Notes: generated from the letters alone by a model not told the origin. 64,000 nucleotides of DNA from Microcebus murinus (GCF_040939455.1 NC_134108.1:12367501-12431500), one strand, 5' to 3'; counted from the stretch's first letter, positions 47,180 to 59,905 are shown. Made by a program: numbers and translations.

Positions 47180-47375
47180 AGTGCTAAGACCATTAGTGTA
47201 GGTATTGTACCCAACCTCCCTGCCATTCTTTCCATTTTACAGATTTTTAAATAAATGAGGCTCAGAGAGGTTAAATGACTTGCTCAAGTTAACACAGTGA
47301 AAGATAAAATATGGTCATTATCTGGGTCTTCTTATTAAAGCCCATTGCCCTTTCCTTCCACTATACTGATCTTTA
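47180..47375 (-). repeat. MIR-class SINE fragment
   Basis: On the + strand: 'ccattttacagatttttaaat', 'gaggctcagagaggttaaatg', 'acttgctcaagttaacacag' and 'aaagcccattgccctttcctt', a clear MIR in reverse orientation. Confidence 0.78.
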
Positions 47376-47803
47376 AAACTCTGGTCTTGGAGAGATGGAG
47401 GAGATGGAGTAATTATCCTTCAAACTAAAACCTGGGAGCCTGGAGGAACCTACTCAGACCACATTTTATCAGTTCACAGGTGCCACCTAGAGGTGAAAAG
47501 AATGGAAAAGAAATTATTTTCTACTGTCTAAAAAATGTTTGTTTTGTGGAGGAAAGAAACAATATACTTCTAATTCTGACATATAGAGTATAAACTATCA
47601 CAATCAAAATGTGTATTAATAGAAAGGAAAATTATTATATGTTATTAACTATATATTAAAATCTCTTCTCTAAATGTTCACTTTGAACTTTTCTTTGCCC
47701 TAAGCATGGGTTTGCCTGGTCCATTTCTTCAAGATTTCTGCTCCAGATATTTTACCTAATTTCTTATTTTGTCTCAAATTAAGGCTTCTGTTAAAATTTA
47801 TTA

Positions 47804-48139
47804 ACTGAGAGGCCATCAGGCTGTGGGAGGTCCAGTGCCCTGGGTTCCTATATAAGCAAATCAAAACCCCACTCAATGTAAAAGGTCATATTCTGGGGCA
47901 TTGTAATAGAAATCACCAACTAACCTCTAACTTAGAATTTTCCCCTAGAATGATCCAAATAAGGCTGTGCTTCTCTTTAACCAGTAAATTACTTTCTTTG
48001 CCTTGCTTACACATTCACCCTATAAAAGTGTTCTCTTTGTTCCCCTTTGGTGGAGCCCTGAGCCCCTGATGGTCTGGAGCTGCCTGATTCATGAATTACT
48101 ATCTGCTCAAATAAACTCTTTATATTTTAATGTGTCTCA
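47804..48139 (+). mobile_element. Putative ERV1-type solo LTR
   Basis: Begins TGAGAGGCCATCAGG. It has a TATA-like 'cctataaaagtgttctc' near 48020, 'ggtggagccctgagcccctg' downstream, an AATAAA at about 48111, and ends in 'tgtgtctca'. The order (TATA, then about 90 bases, then poly-A signal) fits a gammaretroviral LTR. No target duplication is evident and no internal genes are present. Edges uncertain. Confidence 0.45.
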
Positions 48140-48607
48140 GTTTATCATTTCACACTTCTTTACCTATTTGGTGAAGTTTCTATGCTCTGTGTCATTTATG
48201 TCTGCTCTTTCTCCTAAAATTTGTTCTGATATGCCTTTTAAAAGAACCATATACCATTTGATTATATTCATATCTTGGATTGACTCTTTTCTAACTCTAG
48301 ACTCCTTTAAACATGCAGTTTTTTTCTTGATGACAAACTCTTATTTTTAACATTATAAAAGCATGCTATTTATATTGAATTATAGAACATAGAATAAAAA
48401 TTCTAAAAAAAGTTTTAGTGCCTGATCTGGTTTAGTCACACTGTGTCAGCAAGTTTTTATTTTCCACTTGAGTCTTTTAGAGATTGTTTTAACACAGACA
48501 TGAATATGAGAAACCCTTAATTCTGAAATAAAATAAAAAGCTTAGGCTTAAATAAAATTTTGCACAGAAGTACAGGGATATGAGCAAAAGACTTTTTAAA
48601 ATAGTGT

Positions 48608-48875
48608 CTGATTTTTTTTATTAGAGGTAAAACTTACATATAATATAGAATGTAAAGTGCACTAATTGTAAGTGTAGAATTTGGTTAGTTTTTATGTGTT
48701 TCCTCATTTGTCAATGTGCATTTGTCAAATCAAAATTTAGACCATGTTCACCATCCCAAAAAGCTTCCTTATGCTCTTTTTCATTGACTGTCCTCCACTG
48801 ATGGTAACTACCATTTTCAATTCTATCACCAAAGATTGGCTTTGCTTGTTATGAAACTTTATATATTATATTTTG
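48608..48875 (-). repeat. Old L1M-class 3' UTR fragment
   Basis: Reverse-oriented: 'attagaggtaaaacttacata', 'gaatgtaaagtgcactaattg', 'agaccatgttcaccatcccaa', 'ccactgatggtaactaccatt'. Matches the old L1 3' UTR word order also seen at 3340-3700. Confidence 0.6.
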
Positions 48876-50380
48876 AGAATAAAAGTTATGATTCAACATT
48901 TACGCTGTTTTCACCAAAATCACAAGAAAGATAATATAGGCTAATACTTCCAAATAATTTATGATTGAAATTCAAAATTAAGAGAACATATTTTGTGAAA
49001 GTTTTGTTTATATGATGTATTGGCTTCTGTTCCATTTTCTGTTGTTTTATAAATTTTTGCGTTTATTATAATGAGGAAATTCCTGCTTTGTTTACTTTCT
49101 CTCCCATGACTAAATTTATTATTTTCATTTTTATAAAAGAAGCTATAAAGGAATTGTTTGCTCCCATGTGTTCTATTTAAGAAGTACAATCATTAGTGAA
49201 ATGAAGTGTGTTATTTATATTATTCATGTAATAGTTATTGCATGTCAAATTACCATCAATTGATGAAATAAAGGATGAAAGAAAACCATTACATCTAGTT
49301 TTCATATTTGGAGTGTAACTGAATCCTGGAAATGCATTATGAGTATTATTTAACATACTTGTTTGGATTATAGGAAATATCAATACCCAAAATAATCAAT
49401 CTAATATAAAGAAACAATGACTAAAACTGAAAACAATATAACTGATGAAATATCCTTATTGTCAAATATAAAAACAATTATAATAAACCTGTAAAAATTT
49501 AGACTTAATAAAAATGAGGGGAAAATACAATAGCTATTCTTAAAATAACACATAGTTCAAAATTTGACCTTGGAAAAATTTAACTATGCCAGAAATTGCT
49601 CATAAAAGGAAACTAAAAATGGGACAAGTTATATTTGGTAAAATCAGGTGCCACTAAATAAACCAATAAATGTTTTATTGCAAAATATATTTAGAAAAGA
49701 ATTTATACAACAGAATATAATTTTATAAAATTCAAATGAGAATGAAAAAGTTGAAAAGAATGAAAGAATGAAAAGAATGAAAAAAATGAAAATGAATGAA
49801 AAAATGAAAAGTTGAAAGCTATCAATCAGAAATGAGTTCTGTAGCAACTGATTAAAAACCTGCTAAAAATCTCCTAAAATTGCTAAAGTGCTTATTTGTT
49901 TCATATAATAAAATTCTAGCTTCAGACAGTCTGGAAGTGGCATAAGAGCAATGAAAAGACCTTACCTTTTTTTTATTTTCCTGCTCCATGATATTCTATA
50001 GTCATATATTTTTTTCCTCAGGTTGGTAAAATAGCTGCTGCTTCTCTAGCAATCTTGTCCATATATTCAAGACAGGAGAAAACAAGAGAAGGCAAAAGGC
50101 CCAAAGAACAAAAACTAAAATGCCATTCTAACCATTAATAAATCTAGTCCTTGAAAAGTGCTCTTCGGAAACCACCATTCACTCGCTCCAATGCATCTTC
50201 CTTCTGTGTTTCATTGGTCAGAACTGGATTGCATGGCCTTGAGAAGTGAGTATTATAGTTTTCCTACCTGGGTCGTAGGGGAGTGTAGAGGGGAAGGGGA
50301 CTTTCAATGATCTGAGGCAATTCGTCCAATGTCTTTTACTTGGTTTCACTGTTCTCTTTGGAAACCTGAACAAAGAATTA
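48876..50380. other. AT-rich stretch with an A-rich short repeat
   Basis: No gene or family recognised. Bases 49738-49815 contain repeated 'gaatgaaaa' words (imperfect short tandem repeat). The rest is A/T-rich unique sequence. Confidence 0.45.
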
Positions 50381-50392
50381 AATTAATCTAAA

Positions 50393-51114
50393 GTATCTCC
50401 ATATTAATTTCCATAGAGATTGTACTAGTTTGCAGTCCCACCAGCAGCATAAGAGTGTTTCCATCTCTCTGCATCCATGCCAATATTGTTGTTTTGGGAC
50501 TTTTTGATAAAAGCCATTCTCAGTGGAGTTACGTGAGGTCATTGTGGTATCCAACTCAAAGTAGAACTATCATTTGATCTAACAATTCCACTGCTGGGAA
50601 TTTACCCAAAGCAAAAAAAGACATTATATAAAAAATACATCTGCACTTGGATGTTCATAGCAGCACAATTCACAATTGCAAAGATGTGGAAACAACCCAA
50701 TGTTCATCAATACATGAGTGGATTAATAATACATGGTATAGGTATACCATGGGTTACTACTCTGCCATAAAAAATAATGATGAACTAATACCCCTTGTAC
50801 TATCCTGGATGGAGCTGCAGCTCATTCTTCTAAGTGAAGTATCACAAGAATGGAAAAACAAGCACCACATGTACTTGCCATTAAATTGGTACTAATTGAT
50901 CAACACTTATGGGAACATACAGAAATAACATTCATAGGGAACTGGGCAGATGGGAGAGGAGAGGAGGGGATGAACAAATTCGAACCCAATGGGTACGGTG
51001 CATGATGTCTGGGAATTGGGCATACTTATAGTTCTAACTTGGGTGGTGCAAAGGCAATTTATATAATCAAAGCATTTTTATCCCCATGATATTCTGAAAT
51101 TTAATTAATTAATT
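50393..51114 (+). mobile_element. L1 fragment, 5'-truncated and 5'-inverted
   Basis: Left segment (about 50393-50555) is ORF2 3' sequence in minus orientation. Right segment (about 50556-51114) is ORF2 end plus 3' UTR in plus orientation, ending in a TTAA repeat. It includes the frame 50647-50895 with FIDGVQL-type L1 C-terminal sequence (WKQPNVHQYMSGLIIHG in one frame; [20 protein letters not shown] in another). Imperfect target duplications attaatctaaa (50382-50392) and attaacctaag (51115-51125) flank it. It is older than the copy at 30308. Confidence 0.82.
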
Positions 51115-51248
51115 AATTAACCTAAGGGAGTTCTTTACCTGAACAATTCATATTAAAGCTTGCATGATTTTATTTAAAATTCTTGTGTTTCTAAACAGTG
51201 TAAAAAAGATTCATATTGCCAAATGGCAGAGGGGACACATCCCCTGGT
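50887..51248 (+). repeat. Inverted duplication, arm 1
   Basis: Contains the 3' UTR end of the L1 at 50393-51114 and about 130 bases of non-L1 flank (51121-51248). Its reverse complement is found at 52370-52727. Over the flank I count 8 differences in 128 bases (about 94% identity). Confidence 0.9.
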
Positions 51249-52369
51249 CCATGTGGTAGGAATAAAATGGAAATGAGTTTCTAAGCATGTCTTATCCATT
51301 AAAATGAAAGCAGGATCTTAGAAACATGTTTAGCGATAACCAGTGAAGCGAGTTACTGAGTATAGTAACAACTCCTCAGTTTTAGAATCCCTGAAAGACT
51401 AAGGCAGTGCCATCCCATAGCATTGTGTCAAATAAAATTGTCTCAAGGCTACGATTCCTCCTGAATGCTGATTATCTTTTAGCTTTGTAGCTGTTCGGCG
51501 CCCTGTATTATGAATATATAGAGAGACAATGTTTTGTTTAGTTTGTTTGTGATAAACTCAGCTCAAATTTGTATTACTGTTTTTGGTTGACTTTCTCTAT
51601 GTCCACATATACAGCTTTGCCTTCTCAGTTTTTCTTTCCTGCCCTATAACATCTTGCCAAATATCATTTGTAGAATGATATTCATCCTATTTTCTTACTT
51701 TTTAAAGTATCCTCATATTTACCCAATTCTTACCAAATACTTAATTTTCCTTTGTTAAGAACATAATGTTCCATACTAAGCTATTAGTTTTAGTCTCTGG
51801 GGATTAGTCTCTGCAGTTAGCACCATGGAGAAAAGCAGAGCATTTCTTTACTTAACCTCATAGCAAATTCATTAAATCCTTTTGAGATTGTTCTGAAAGA
51901 TGTGTTATTTTCTATACTGATGTATGTAGATATGCCTTATTAACACTGAGCTTAACAAAGTTTGAGAAGCATGTAAGGAAATATCTATTTCTTAGATTTC
52001 AGTGACACCTAATAGCATATGTAAACACAATAGTAACATTTAGTTTAAATAATCACTATTTGAAAAGGATTATTGAGTTTATGGGGTCAAATACATTTTA
52101 TAAAAAGCTATTGTTTTTTACTCTTGATGGATATTTTTTTGCCCCAAGCAATGAGGCCCTTTATTAGATAGGAGGGATTTTCCTAAAAGGTTTAATTAGT
52201 GGATACATTTGTTCTGATATTAAATGATGTAGTTCTTATGTTGCTACTAATTTGAAAAAACTATAAAAATAAAAATGACATTTCATATGTAAAGATTTAT
52301 AGTGTTTCTTGCAATGATCAGTGGATCTAGAACCCAGAGAGTATGACTTAGCTTCAGGGATTTTAGCAA
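51249..52369. other. Spacer between the inverted arms
   Basis: About 1.1 kb of AT-rich unique sequence with no recognised repeat or gene. Confidence 0.5.
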
Positions 52370-52727
52370 ACCAGGGGATGTGTCCCCTCTGCCATTTGGC
52401 AATATGAATGTTTTTTATCCTGTTTAGAAACACATGAATTTTAAATAAAGTCATGCAAGCTTTAATGTGAAATGTTCAGATAAAGAACTCCCTTAGGCTA
52501 ATTAATTGATTTAATTTCAAAATATCATGGGGATACACATGCTTTGATTACATGAATTGCCTTTGCACCACCCAAGTTGGAACTACAAGCATGCCCAATT
52601 CCCAGGCACTATGCACTATACCCATTAGGTATGAATTCACCCATCCCCTTCTCCACCCTCCCCCGTGCCCAGTGCCCTATGAATGTTATTCCTGCATGAT
52701 CCCATAAGTGTTGATCAATTAGTACCA
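52370..52727 (-). repeat. Inverted duplication, arm 2
   Basis: Reverse complement of 50887-51248. Homology begins inside the L1 3' UTR at 52727 (agtacca) and ends in the flank at 52370 (accagggg). The L1 part of this arm has no separate target duplication, so it is better explained as a copy of arm 1 than as its own retrotransposition. Confidence 0.9.
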
Positions 52728-53309
52728 GTGCAGTGCCTTGCCACTGTAAGGGCAGATTCAGTGTCCGGGCAGCATTGTATATCAGATGTTTTCTCCCAGC
52801 AGATCCAGTGAAAGAGTGTCATGGACAAAAATACAAAAAAGGATGGGAAAGAGAAGCAAAAACTGGAGTTGTTTAGGCACTTCAGATCTTCAGCTTAAGC
52901 GTTATATTCAGTGAAAATTCCAGAATATTCTGGCATGTGTGAAGATTCCTTAGACTGTGTATCAAGAATGTGCATATGGGCCCATATGTTCATGTGCCCA
53001 TTCATATATATATATGTGCATGTGTATGTTCCTGAAAGCATGTGAGTTATAGAACAGAGATTCTGTATTTATAAAGAAGCAGGAATTCTCAAGAAAAAAA
53101 AATGGTTGGATATGTTAGGGAGATGGTCATCCTCTTGTGCCAAGATATCAAGAAGCACAAATCACCTGTTAAGCCCTCAGATAATACCTTGGTTGGTTAA
53201 GATGCTCAACTTGGGAATTCACATCGGGAAGTAAGATCATTAGGATACACAGTCTTTATCTAGGATTAGTGGTTCCTGCTCAACAATAGGTACAAGGAGT
53301 AAAAAAGGA

Positions 53310-54170
53310 AAATGTTGACAAAATCCTACCATCCTGCAGCTTATACTGTAGTAGAGGTACAAGTAATAAGATAAACAATCTAAATATGTGTTAGCAGGTG
53401 ATAAGTATTACAGAAGAAAATAAATCAAGAAGGAGAGAAAAGAGGATGGATGGAGGAAAGGTAGCTGCAATTTTAGTTAGGGTGGTTATGGAAGGCCACA
53501 ATGGAAAGGTGGTGTCTGAGTAAACACCTGAAAGAGAGGAGGGAGTAAGCACTGCCAATATCTGGTGAGGACAATTCCAGTAAGAAGAAACTCAAGTACA
53601 AAGGCCCTGATGCAGAGGACTTGAGTGACAGCCAGGAGGCCAATGTGGTAAGAAAGGAAACAGGTAAGACATTGGGTGATGTTGAGTAGAGAAGTAAAAT
53701 TATGTTATAAAGCAGGTCATCTTTTTTTGTTGTTGTTGAAAGTATTATGAAGGGAGGCAAGGGCAGAATCAGGGAGATGGGCTAGGAGAGGAGACTATTG
53801 TAATAATTCCAGCTAGAGATGATGATGGCTTGGACCAGCAGTGAAAACTACAAGAAGCTCTGTACTCGGCAAATAGAACCAAGAGGATTGGTTAATTGAA
53901 TAAGTGTAGAATCCAGGAGGACTCCAGGTTCTTGGCCTGGCAAATGGAAGGATTTTGTCATTTAGTAAGATGGGTAAAGTTGTAGGAGCCATAGACAATG
54001 GAGTAAAGATCAGAGGTTCAGTTTTGGACATATCATGTTAAATGCCTATCAGCCGTTCAGTTGGAGATATCAGTTGTCAGTTAAGTATGTGGATCTAGAG
54101 TTTGAAGGAAGGAAATGTATTGAATAGAATATCTTGGAATCTATAAATTAATTAGATAGCTGTCATTCAA
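53310..54170 (-). repeat. L2 LINE fragment, long
   Basis: Reverse-oriented L2 with consistent order over about 860 bases: 'ataagtattacagaagaaaat', 'tagggtggttatggaaggcc', 'acaaaggccctgatgcag', 'ccagctagagatgatgatgg', 'aggactccaggttcttggcc', 'ggttcagttttggacatatc'. Diverged. Confidence 0.7.
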
Positions 54171-54890
54171 AGTCTTGACATGAGGGGAGTCATGAAAACA
54201 GCTAAAAGTCAAAAGAGGAAAATTTGAACACTAAATGATGTTTAACATTTATTTGGCCCTGTCTATAGAGCCTAATGTTAGAAACATACAAGTAATAAAT
54301 CAAGTAAAAGATCTCTACCCTATAATGCATGCAATGTTCTTATCACAGTGTTCAGCTCATAGCAGGCCCTCATTAGTTATCATTTTGTTGTTAATTTTAT
54401 ACTCTTGTTCAGTAAGCAGAGAAAGACATCACGGCACTCTGGGAACTGGTATGATATCTAAGAGATGATTATCTGGGGTGCGAGGGGACATAACCACCGC
54501 ACTGCTGAGGGCTATGATGAAGGTTAGAGAAAGAGTGGAGAAAATGCTCTGTAGCATAAAGTGGAGGAATGCTACAGTGTCAGCATTTTATAAACATGGC
54601 ACTAACATTCAAACTAGAAAGATTTCTGAAATTCTGCAGTACTAATTTAATACAATTTTTATTACCACATGTACTATCAAGGTTGGTTGCTCATAGTGAC
54701 ATGGTTGTCAAAACCAACACATAAGAGAAATATGAAAATTACTGAGATATCATTTTCTAGGCTCTAGATGTCTTACCATTGCAACCCACAAGGTCTTATG
54801 GTAAAAATTAAAGATGGTGGATTTGGGGGAGGGCCAGAGAAAGCTTAGAAGGAGGAATAAGATGTTTCTGTGCCCATGAATTCCCCAGTA

Positions 54891-55832
54891 CAGGCAGTCC
54901 CTGGGTTATGGATGAGATACAGTCTTGAGAAAGTCTTTACGTGAGATTTGTTTGTAACTCAGATCCGTGATGAATAACTCATATACAGTAGTAACAATAA
55001 TGCAATACTGTAATGACTCATATATCATAATACTAATACAGTATAATACTGTAATAATAACATAACCCTGTATTGTAATAATAAATTAAAGAAACTATTG
55101 TACTCTTTCTTTTAATTAAAACAAACAGAACATAAAAACAAACTCATACAAAAATTTTAGATAGGAGAAATTTCAAAAAGGATATTAAAAGTTAACACTC
55201 ACCTAATGTTGCACCAATGCTAGACTAACAGGAAAGTTACACTTATTTTGATCTTCTAACCAAATCAATAATAGCCTTTCCATTTCAATATTTAATCCAC
55301 TACACTGCTTAGTAATAATTGATGCTTTCATTGGAGCACTGCCTTTCACACATTCCATTATTCGCACTTTATCCTTTATAATTGTTCTAATACTCGAGCG
55401 ACTCAAGCCTAATGCTTTCCCAGTGGATGCTGACATCCACTGGGAGAGTGGATCCTTTCTCCAAAAAATTATTTCTAGTTTAATTTCTATTATGATCACC
55501 TTTCTCTTCACTGTAGGCTCACCTGGACTTGCAGTTGACCCTCACTTCGGAGGCCTGGTCATAAGGGTAAACACAGACTCAAAAAATAGAATACAAATGT
55601 TAAGATAAAAAGTGTGTGTAAGGATGGTATAAACAATGGCAGTAGCCACCAGCATAAAGATGCTGCACTCGTGAACTGCTTACTCCATCCAGAGGTTTGT
55701 TTACAGGCATGGAAGAAACTAGTTCTGAATTATTAATTTAATTATAAGTGATCCTTATGGGGAGCCTTGGGAACCCCTTCTTAAATACAGAATGCGGTAA
55801 GTTGGGTTGTCTGTAACCCGGGGACTGCTTGG
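54891..55832 (-). mobile_element. Tigger/pogo-like DNA transposon, internally deleted
   Basis: Inverted ends: 'caggcagtccctgggttatg' at 54891 and 'taacccggggactgctt' near 55814-55830. A TA precedes the left end. Length of about 940 bases is well below an autonomous Tigger, so much of the transposase gene is gone. The transposase fragment is on the minus strand. Confidence 0.85.
55203..55511 (-). pseudogene. Tigger transposase N-terminal fragment
   Basis: The minus-strand frame of 102 codons matches the CENP-B-like DNA-binding N-terminus of pogo/Tigger transposases: KRKVIIIEIKLEI, then GKALGLSRSSIRTIIKDK (helix-turn-helix), then SAPMKASIITKQ and MERLLLIWLEDQNK. The segment between the first and second words contains a 12-base hairpin (55418-55445) that does not look like family sequence. 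No catalytic DDE domain is present. Confidence 0.8.
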
Positions 55833-57845
55833 ATTTGAATTCAGTGACTATTTCTTAAATATTCATTTATTTCTCATTCCTTATTTATTGACTCTAGTTT
55901 CTCCATTATGGGGACAGCCATTTTAAAAAATGCTACTGTGAATCATTCAAATCCAGGTTTAGGGAAATTGTATAATTTATGTTGTGCTCAAAAGAAATGG
56001 AGAAATTGATTTTTTTTTTTTTTGGTGGAAAATCTTCCTCAAGGGAAATGAAACTTTTACTAGATGAATATGAGACCTGAAGAGACTCAAACCTTAGCAG
56101 GATTCCTCTAGATAGTTCTTCAAGAATGCAGACGGACCGAAATGTCGAATAAACACAGACATGTATCACTGTTTTGTCACTAGGAGTCAATGAGAAACAG
56201 CTTTAAAAAAAAAAAAAGACATACAAACAAATATGATTAGCTTTTACAAAACACTACATTGATTAAAACAGTTTTAGTTTTTTGCTTCTTCTTGTTCTTA
56301 TCAACCTTCGGTACTCACTGGAAAGAATGAGTAATTATTATTACTTTCACTTCACTGATGAGAAATATTTTCTTGACATGGTATTATAGCTACTATTAAC
56401 TTAGCCAGAGAATTAGATCTAATATTATCATTGCATGTAAGTTGTGGGGGTGGAAATAGAACTAAGTTTTCCCAATTCCCTAGTCATTAAATTGCCGATT
56501 AAAATTGCCAACAGGCAGGCTGTACTGTGGAAACTTTAATTAAAGACCTCATTTTCCAACGCAGGATCAATACAGTCTGAAAGAAATCTTTTTCTTTTTC
56601 TTTAAAATAAGGTGCCGTGTTTTCATAGCAGTGTTATTATTTTTACTGGTGGTAATATTAAACACTTAAGAGACTGGAAATAATAAATGTAGAAAAGGAG
56701 CATTGTTAAAAATTGCCAAGGTTGATCCATATGATGAGGTTGTATGGTTGTTTTGAAACTTATCCTCTCTTCCAAGATTCAGGCAGGATTAAAATTTTCT
56801 GGGAATCTGCCCTTAGAATATATTCTGCAGATTAGTAGTTAATTCTGATGTTAATAGCTAAATTCAGTGTCACTAATGCTGCATAAAATAATAAAGAAAG
56901 ATGATCTTTTAAATAATTGGGAGACATTGACATAAGTTTTAAAGGTATTTTTTACCATATGACTTCTCTGAGTCTTTACTAAGTAAACCCGCGTGGTAAA
57001 TCTGTAAGGGACATAAATAGTCTGCAGTGTTCTCAAAACTTATTTGGCCATGAACGCTTTTCATTTTTAAGGGAATCTCATGGGAATAGGTTCTCATCTG
57101 GGAAAAGACTGCTTTAATGAGAACCCAGCCAGGCTGGTGCACTCCCGCTACTAGCCTGGTCACTGGTTGCAATTTTATAATATGCTATAGTCAAAGCTTA
57201 AAAATTATCCGATTTTTCTTTACTCTCTCCTGCTTAGTTGAGGAATATTCCTGCTTTAACTCTTAAGCACATTGATAAACATAAGAAAATATTTTATTTG
57301 AGTTTATGTACTTTCCTTTGAAATGTTCATTCCAAAAGCAAAAAAAAAAAAGAAGAAGTAGGGCTATTTTCCTCTAATATCCATTGGGATTATAGTCAAT
57401 GGTTTTATCAGTTCAAAATTTTATTACTGGTATATTCTATGAATATATTTTTGAATTTACATATTTATCTCATCTCAGATATGGCCTATACTAAATTCAA
57501 GCATATTTATCATTTTTTATGTTTTAAAATTTTATATCTAAGGGAATTTTAAATCTAAGGGAATTTTGAATAGAAGTTATGCTAGGTAGTTGGTGCTGCT
57601 TTAGCCCATTATTTATGGTATCACCATTTTAAGAGAAATGAAATAGAATCAATGTAATATTCACAGGAAGAAAATCAGATATAGCACTAAGTATTAAAGT
57701 GAGCTACAAATATAAGGGAAGTTACTAACTAAATTGACAAAGAAAATAAAAGAACGTGTTATTTGATTCTTAGGAATTAAAATAAAAACCATAAAAAGAG
57801 CATCTCTTTATATATCTACAAACCTACTTCTCTGTATTTTTAATT
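55833..57845. other. Unique AT-rich stretch
   Basis: No gene or repeat family recognised. Short A and T runs near 56012, 56203 and 57341. Confidence 0.4.
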
Positions 57846-57936
57846 CATTCATTCCTTCCTTCTTTCCTCCCTTTTTTTTCTTCCTTCCTTCCTTCTTCTT
57901 TCCCCCATATCTATCTATATCTGTATCTGTATCTTT
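57846..57936. repeat. CT-rich tract followed by (TATC)n-like repeat
   Basis: Runs of TTCC and TTTC followed by 'atatctatctatatctgtatctgta'. Simple-sequence DNA. Confidence 0.88.
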
Positions 57937-58024
57937 GGAAAACTGTATCATACCTATCATCTACCTATCAATAATCTCTATATTTCATTTATTTTTCTAG
58001 CTAAGTAACTCACTAAGTATCTAC

Positions 58025-58800
58025 TTTGGTCAATCTATTTACCTGTTCTTTATGTTCTGCCAGCTGAGACTGAAGTCTTATTAAGTCTATGTGTTGATCC
58101 TATTTCTCTGCTTAGTCCTTATGTGTTAGAGCTTCCTGAAGTTCTGTAAGTCAGCCTACATTTCTTTAATTTTATATACTGTACCGAGTGATCTCATCCC
58201 TATTCCCATGGCCATCTCTAATCTTCCTCCAACAATTCACACACCAGCTTTAGTACTTTCTGTTCGCTCTGCCTGGACTGTCCTTCCTCCAGAAGTTCGT
58301 AGAGCTCACTTTACTTTATTTGGTGTCACTTCCTTAAAGGGGTCTTTCCTGACTTGCTTTTTGTGTTAGTATTCTTTTCTCAATTTCCATTCCCTTACAT
58401 CATTTCCTTAAGAAAAATAATTAATCGAATTGTTAATACTTGACATGACATTACATATTTATTTGATAATTTTTCTTCTCTCTTACTAAAAGGTGTATTA
58501 ACCAACCACCAACTCTATGGCTATGAGTATGAAATTTTTATCTTCAGCTCTGTCTCTCTCCAAGCCTCAGACTCATATATTTTATCACTGAAAAACAATT
58601 CTAACTGGGTTTGCCTCTTGAAGTTTAAACTCAGTATATCAAACACAAAATTAATTACCTCTCTGACTCTCCTATGCCATCACTCCTTGCATGATATCCC
58701 ATTTCAGTAAATGGCACCACCAATTTCCAGTTATTTCAGCTACATAATAGCTGCTATCCTTGATTTTATTATTCCCCTTACTATCCTCAGGTTTGATCCT
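58025..58800 (+). repeat. L2 LINE fragments (two pieces)
   Basis: 58025-58480 shows an L2 3' region ('tctgcctggactgtccttcc', 'tcacttccttaaaggggtct', 'tgacttgc'). 58540-58800 shows an upstream L2 region ('catttcagtaaatggcacca', 'cagttatttcagctacat'). The second piece belongs upstream of the first in the consensus, so they are separate copies. Confidence 0.62.
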
Positions 58801-58839
58801 TCTCTTTATTCATAAAACAAATATTTGGGGGGTACATAC

Positions 58840-59175
58840 ATTATTTTCTAGACATTGTTATAGATGCTGGAGATAAAGTGATGGAATTATGTCCCTGCTC
58901 TAATGAAATTGACCTTCTAGAAGGAGAGTAAGAAAATAAAGGATATGAGGGAATAGAAGTTGATGGTTGTATCCTAACATAAAAGGCAAGTCAAAAAGGG
59001 ACACCAAATAAAGTAAGAGTGTGAGCTCTAGGAATTTCTGGAAGAACATTCCAGATGGAGGGAACAACAAGTGCTAAAGCCCGTGCCGAGCATTTTGGGG
59101 GAAGATTGGAAGCAGCTAGGGGCTGGAACAGAGAGTGATGGCAAGAGTTATTGGAAATATGGTGGAAGTTGGGAG
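58840..59175 (-). repeat. L2 LINE fragment
   Basis: Reverse-oriented: 'agacattgttatagatgctgg', 'tgtccctgctctaatgaaattg', 'aagaacattccagatggaggg', 'aacaagtgctaaagcccgtg'. It forms an inverted pair with the L2 pieces on both sides. Confidence 0.68.
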
Positions 59176-59489
59176 TCAAAACGTATAGAATTTTGCTTTT
59201 CTAAGTAAAAAGTAAATTTTGTGAAAATTTTCCATTATTTCTAATGGTGAATAATTGGAAGGTTGAGTCCAAGGTGTATTACAAAGTCTGATTTATATTA
59301 TAAAAGGATCAGTTCAGTCTTAGAGTCTAATTTGCACGATAACAAGTGTTGTAGCAAGAGGAAAAGATGAACAGCCTGCTTTGTTTGTAGTGATCCAGGC
59401 TGGATAAGACTTGTTGGCTCCACATGCAAAGTGTCTTTCAATTAACACCCTTCTTTCACAAGCAACTGACATTTCTCCATGCAAATTCA

Positions 59490-59905
59490 CAAGTTGCTAT
59501 TCTCTTGTTTAAAACCTTCTAATGGTCTTGTCTCTAGTGCAGCTTCTTAATATAGTCAGGAAAATCTTTTGTGATGTCAAATCTCCCTACTTCTCTAGGA
59601 TTACCTCTCACTATTGCCTTATTAATTAGGCTAAACTAATGGCAAAGTTCTTAGAGTTTCCTGCCCTCCCAAAAAAATCTTATTGATAACTTTTGGGTCT
59701 TTGAACGTGTCCTTCCAATAAATCATTTGTCTGGTCATTACTTTTCATTTAATAGTCAGCACAAGAATCAGCTTCATTAAGACTTACTTGACTTCCTTGG
59801 GAGGTGCCTGCCCCTTTTCTGATTTTTGCCCATAATATTCTGTGCCTATCTCTACCATTGCCTTTACCACACACTGAATTAAATTTGCTTATAATTGTGT
59901 CATCT
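59490..59905 (+). repeat. L2 LINE fragment
   Basis: Contains 'ttgtttaaaaccttctaatgg', 'ttaatatagtcaggaaaatc', 'tccctacttctctaggattacc' and a later 'cttacttgacttccttggg' block, in L2 order. Confidence 0.58.

Noticed and set aside
52500..52727. An independent L1 insertion
   Set aside because: Homology to arm 1 continues into non-L1 flank and no separate target duplication or poly-A is visible, so duplication explains it better.
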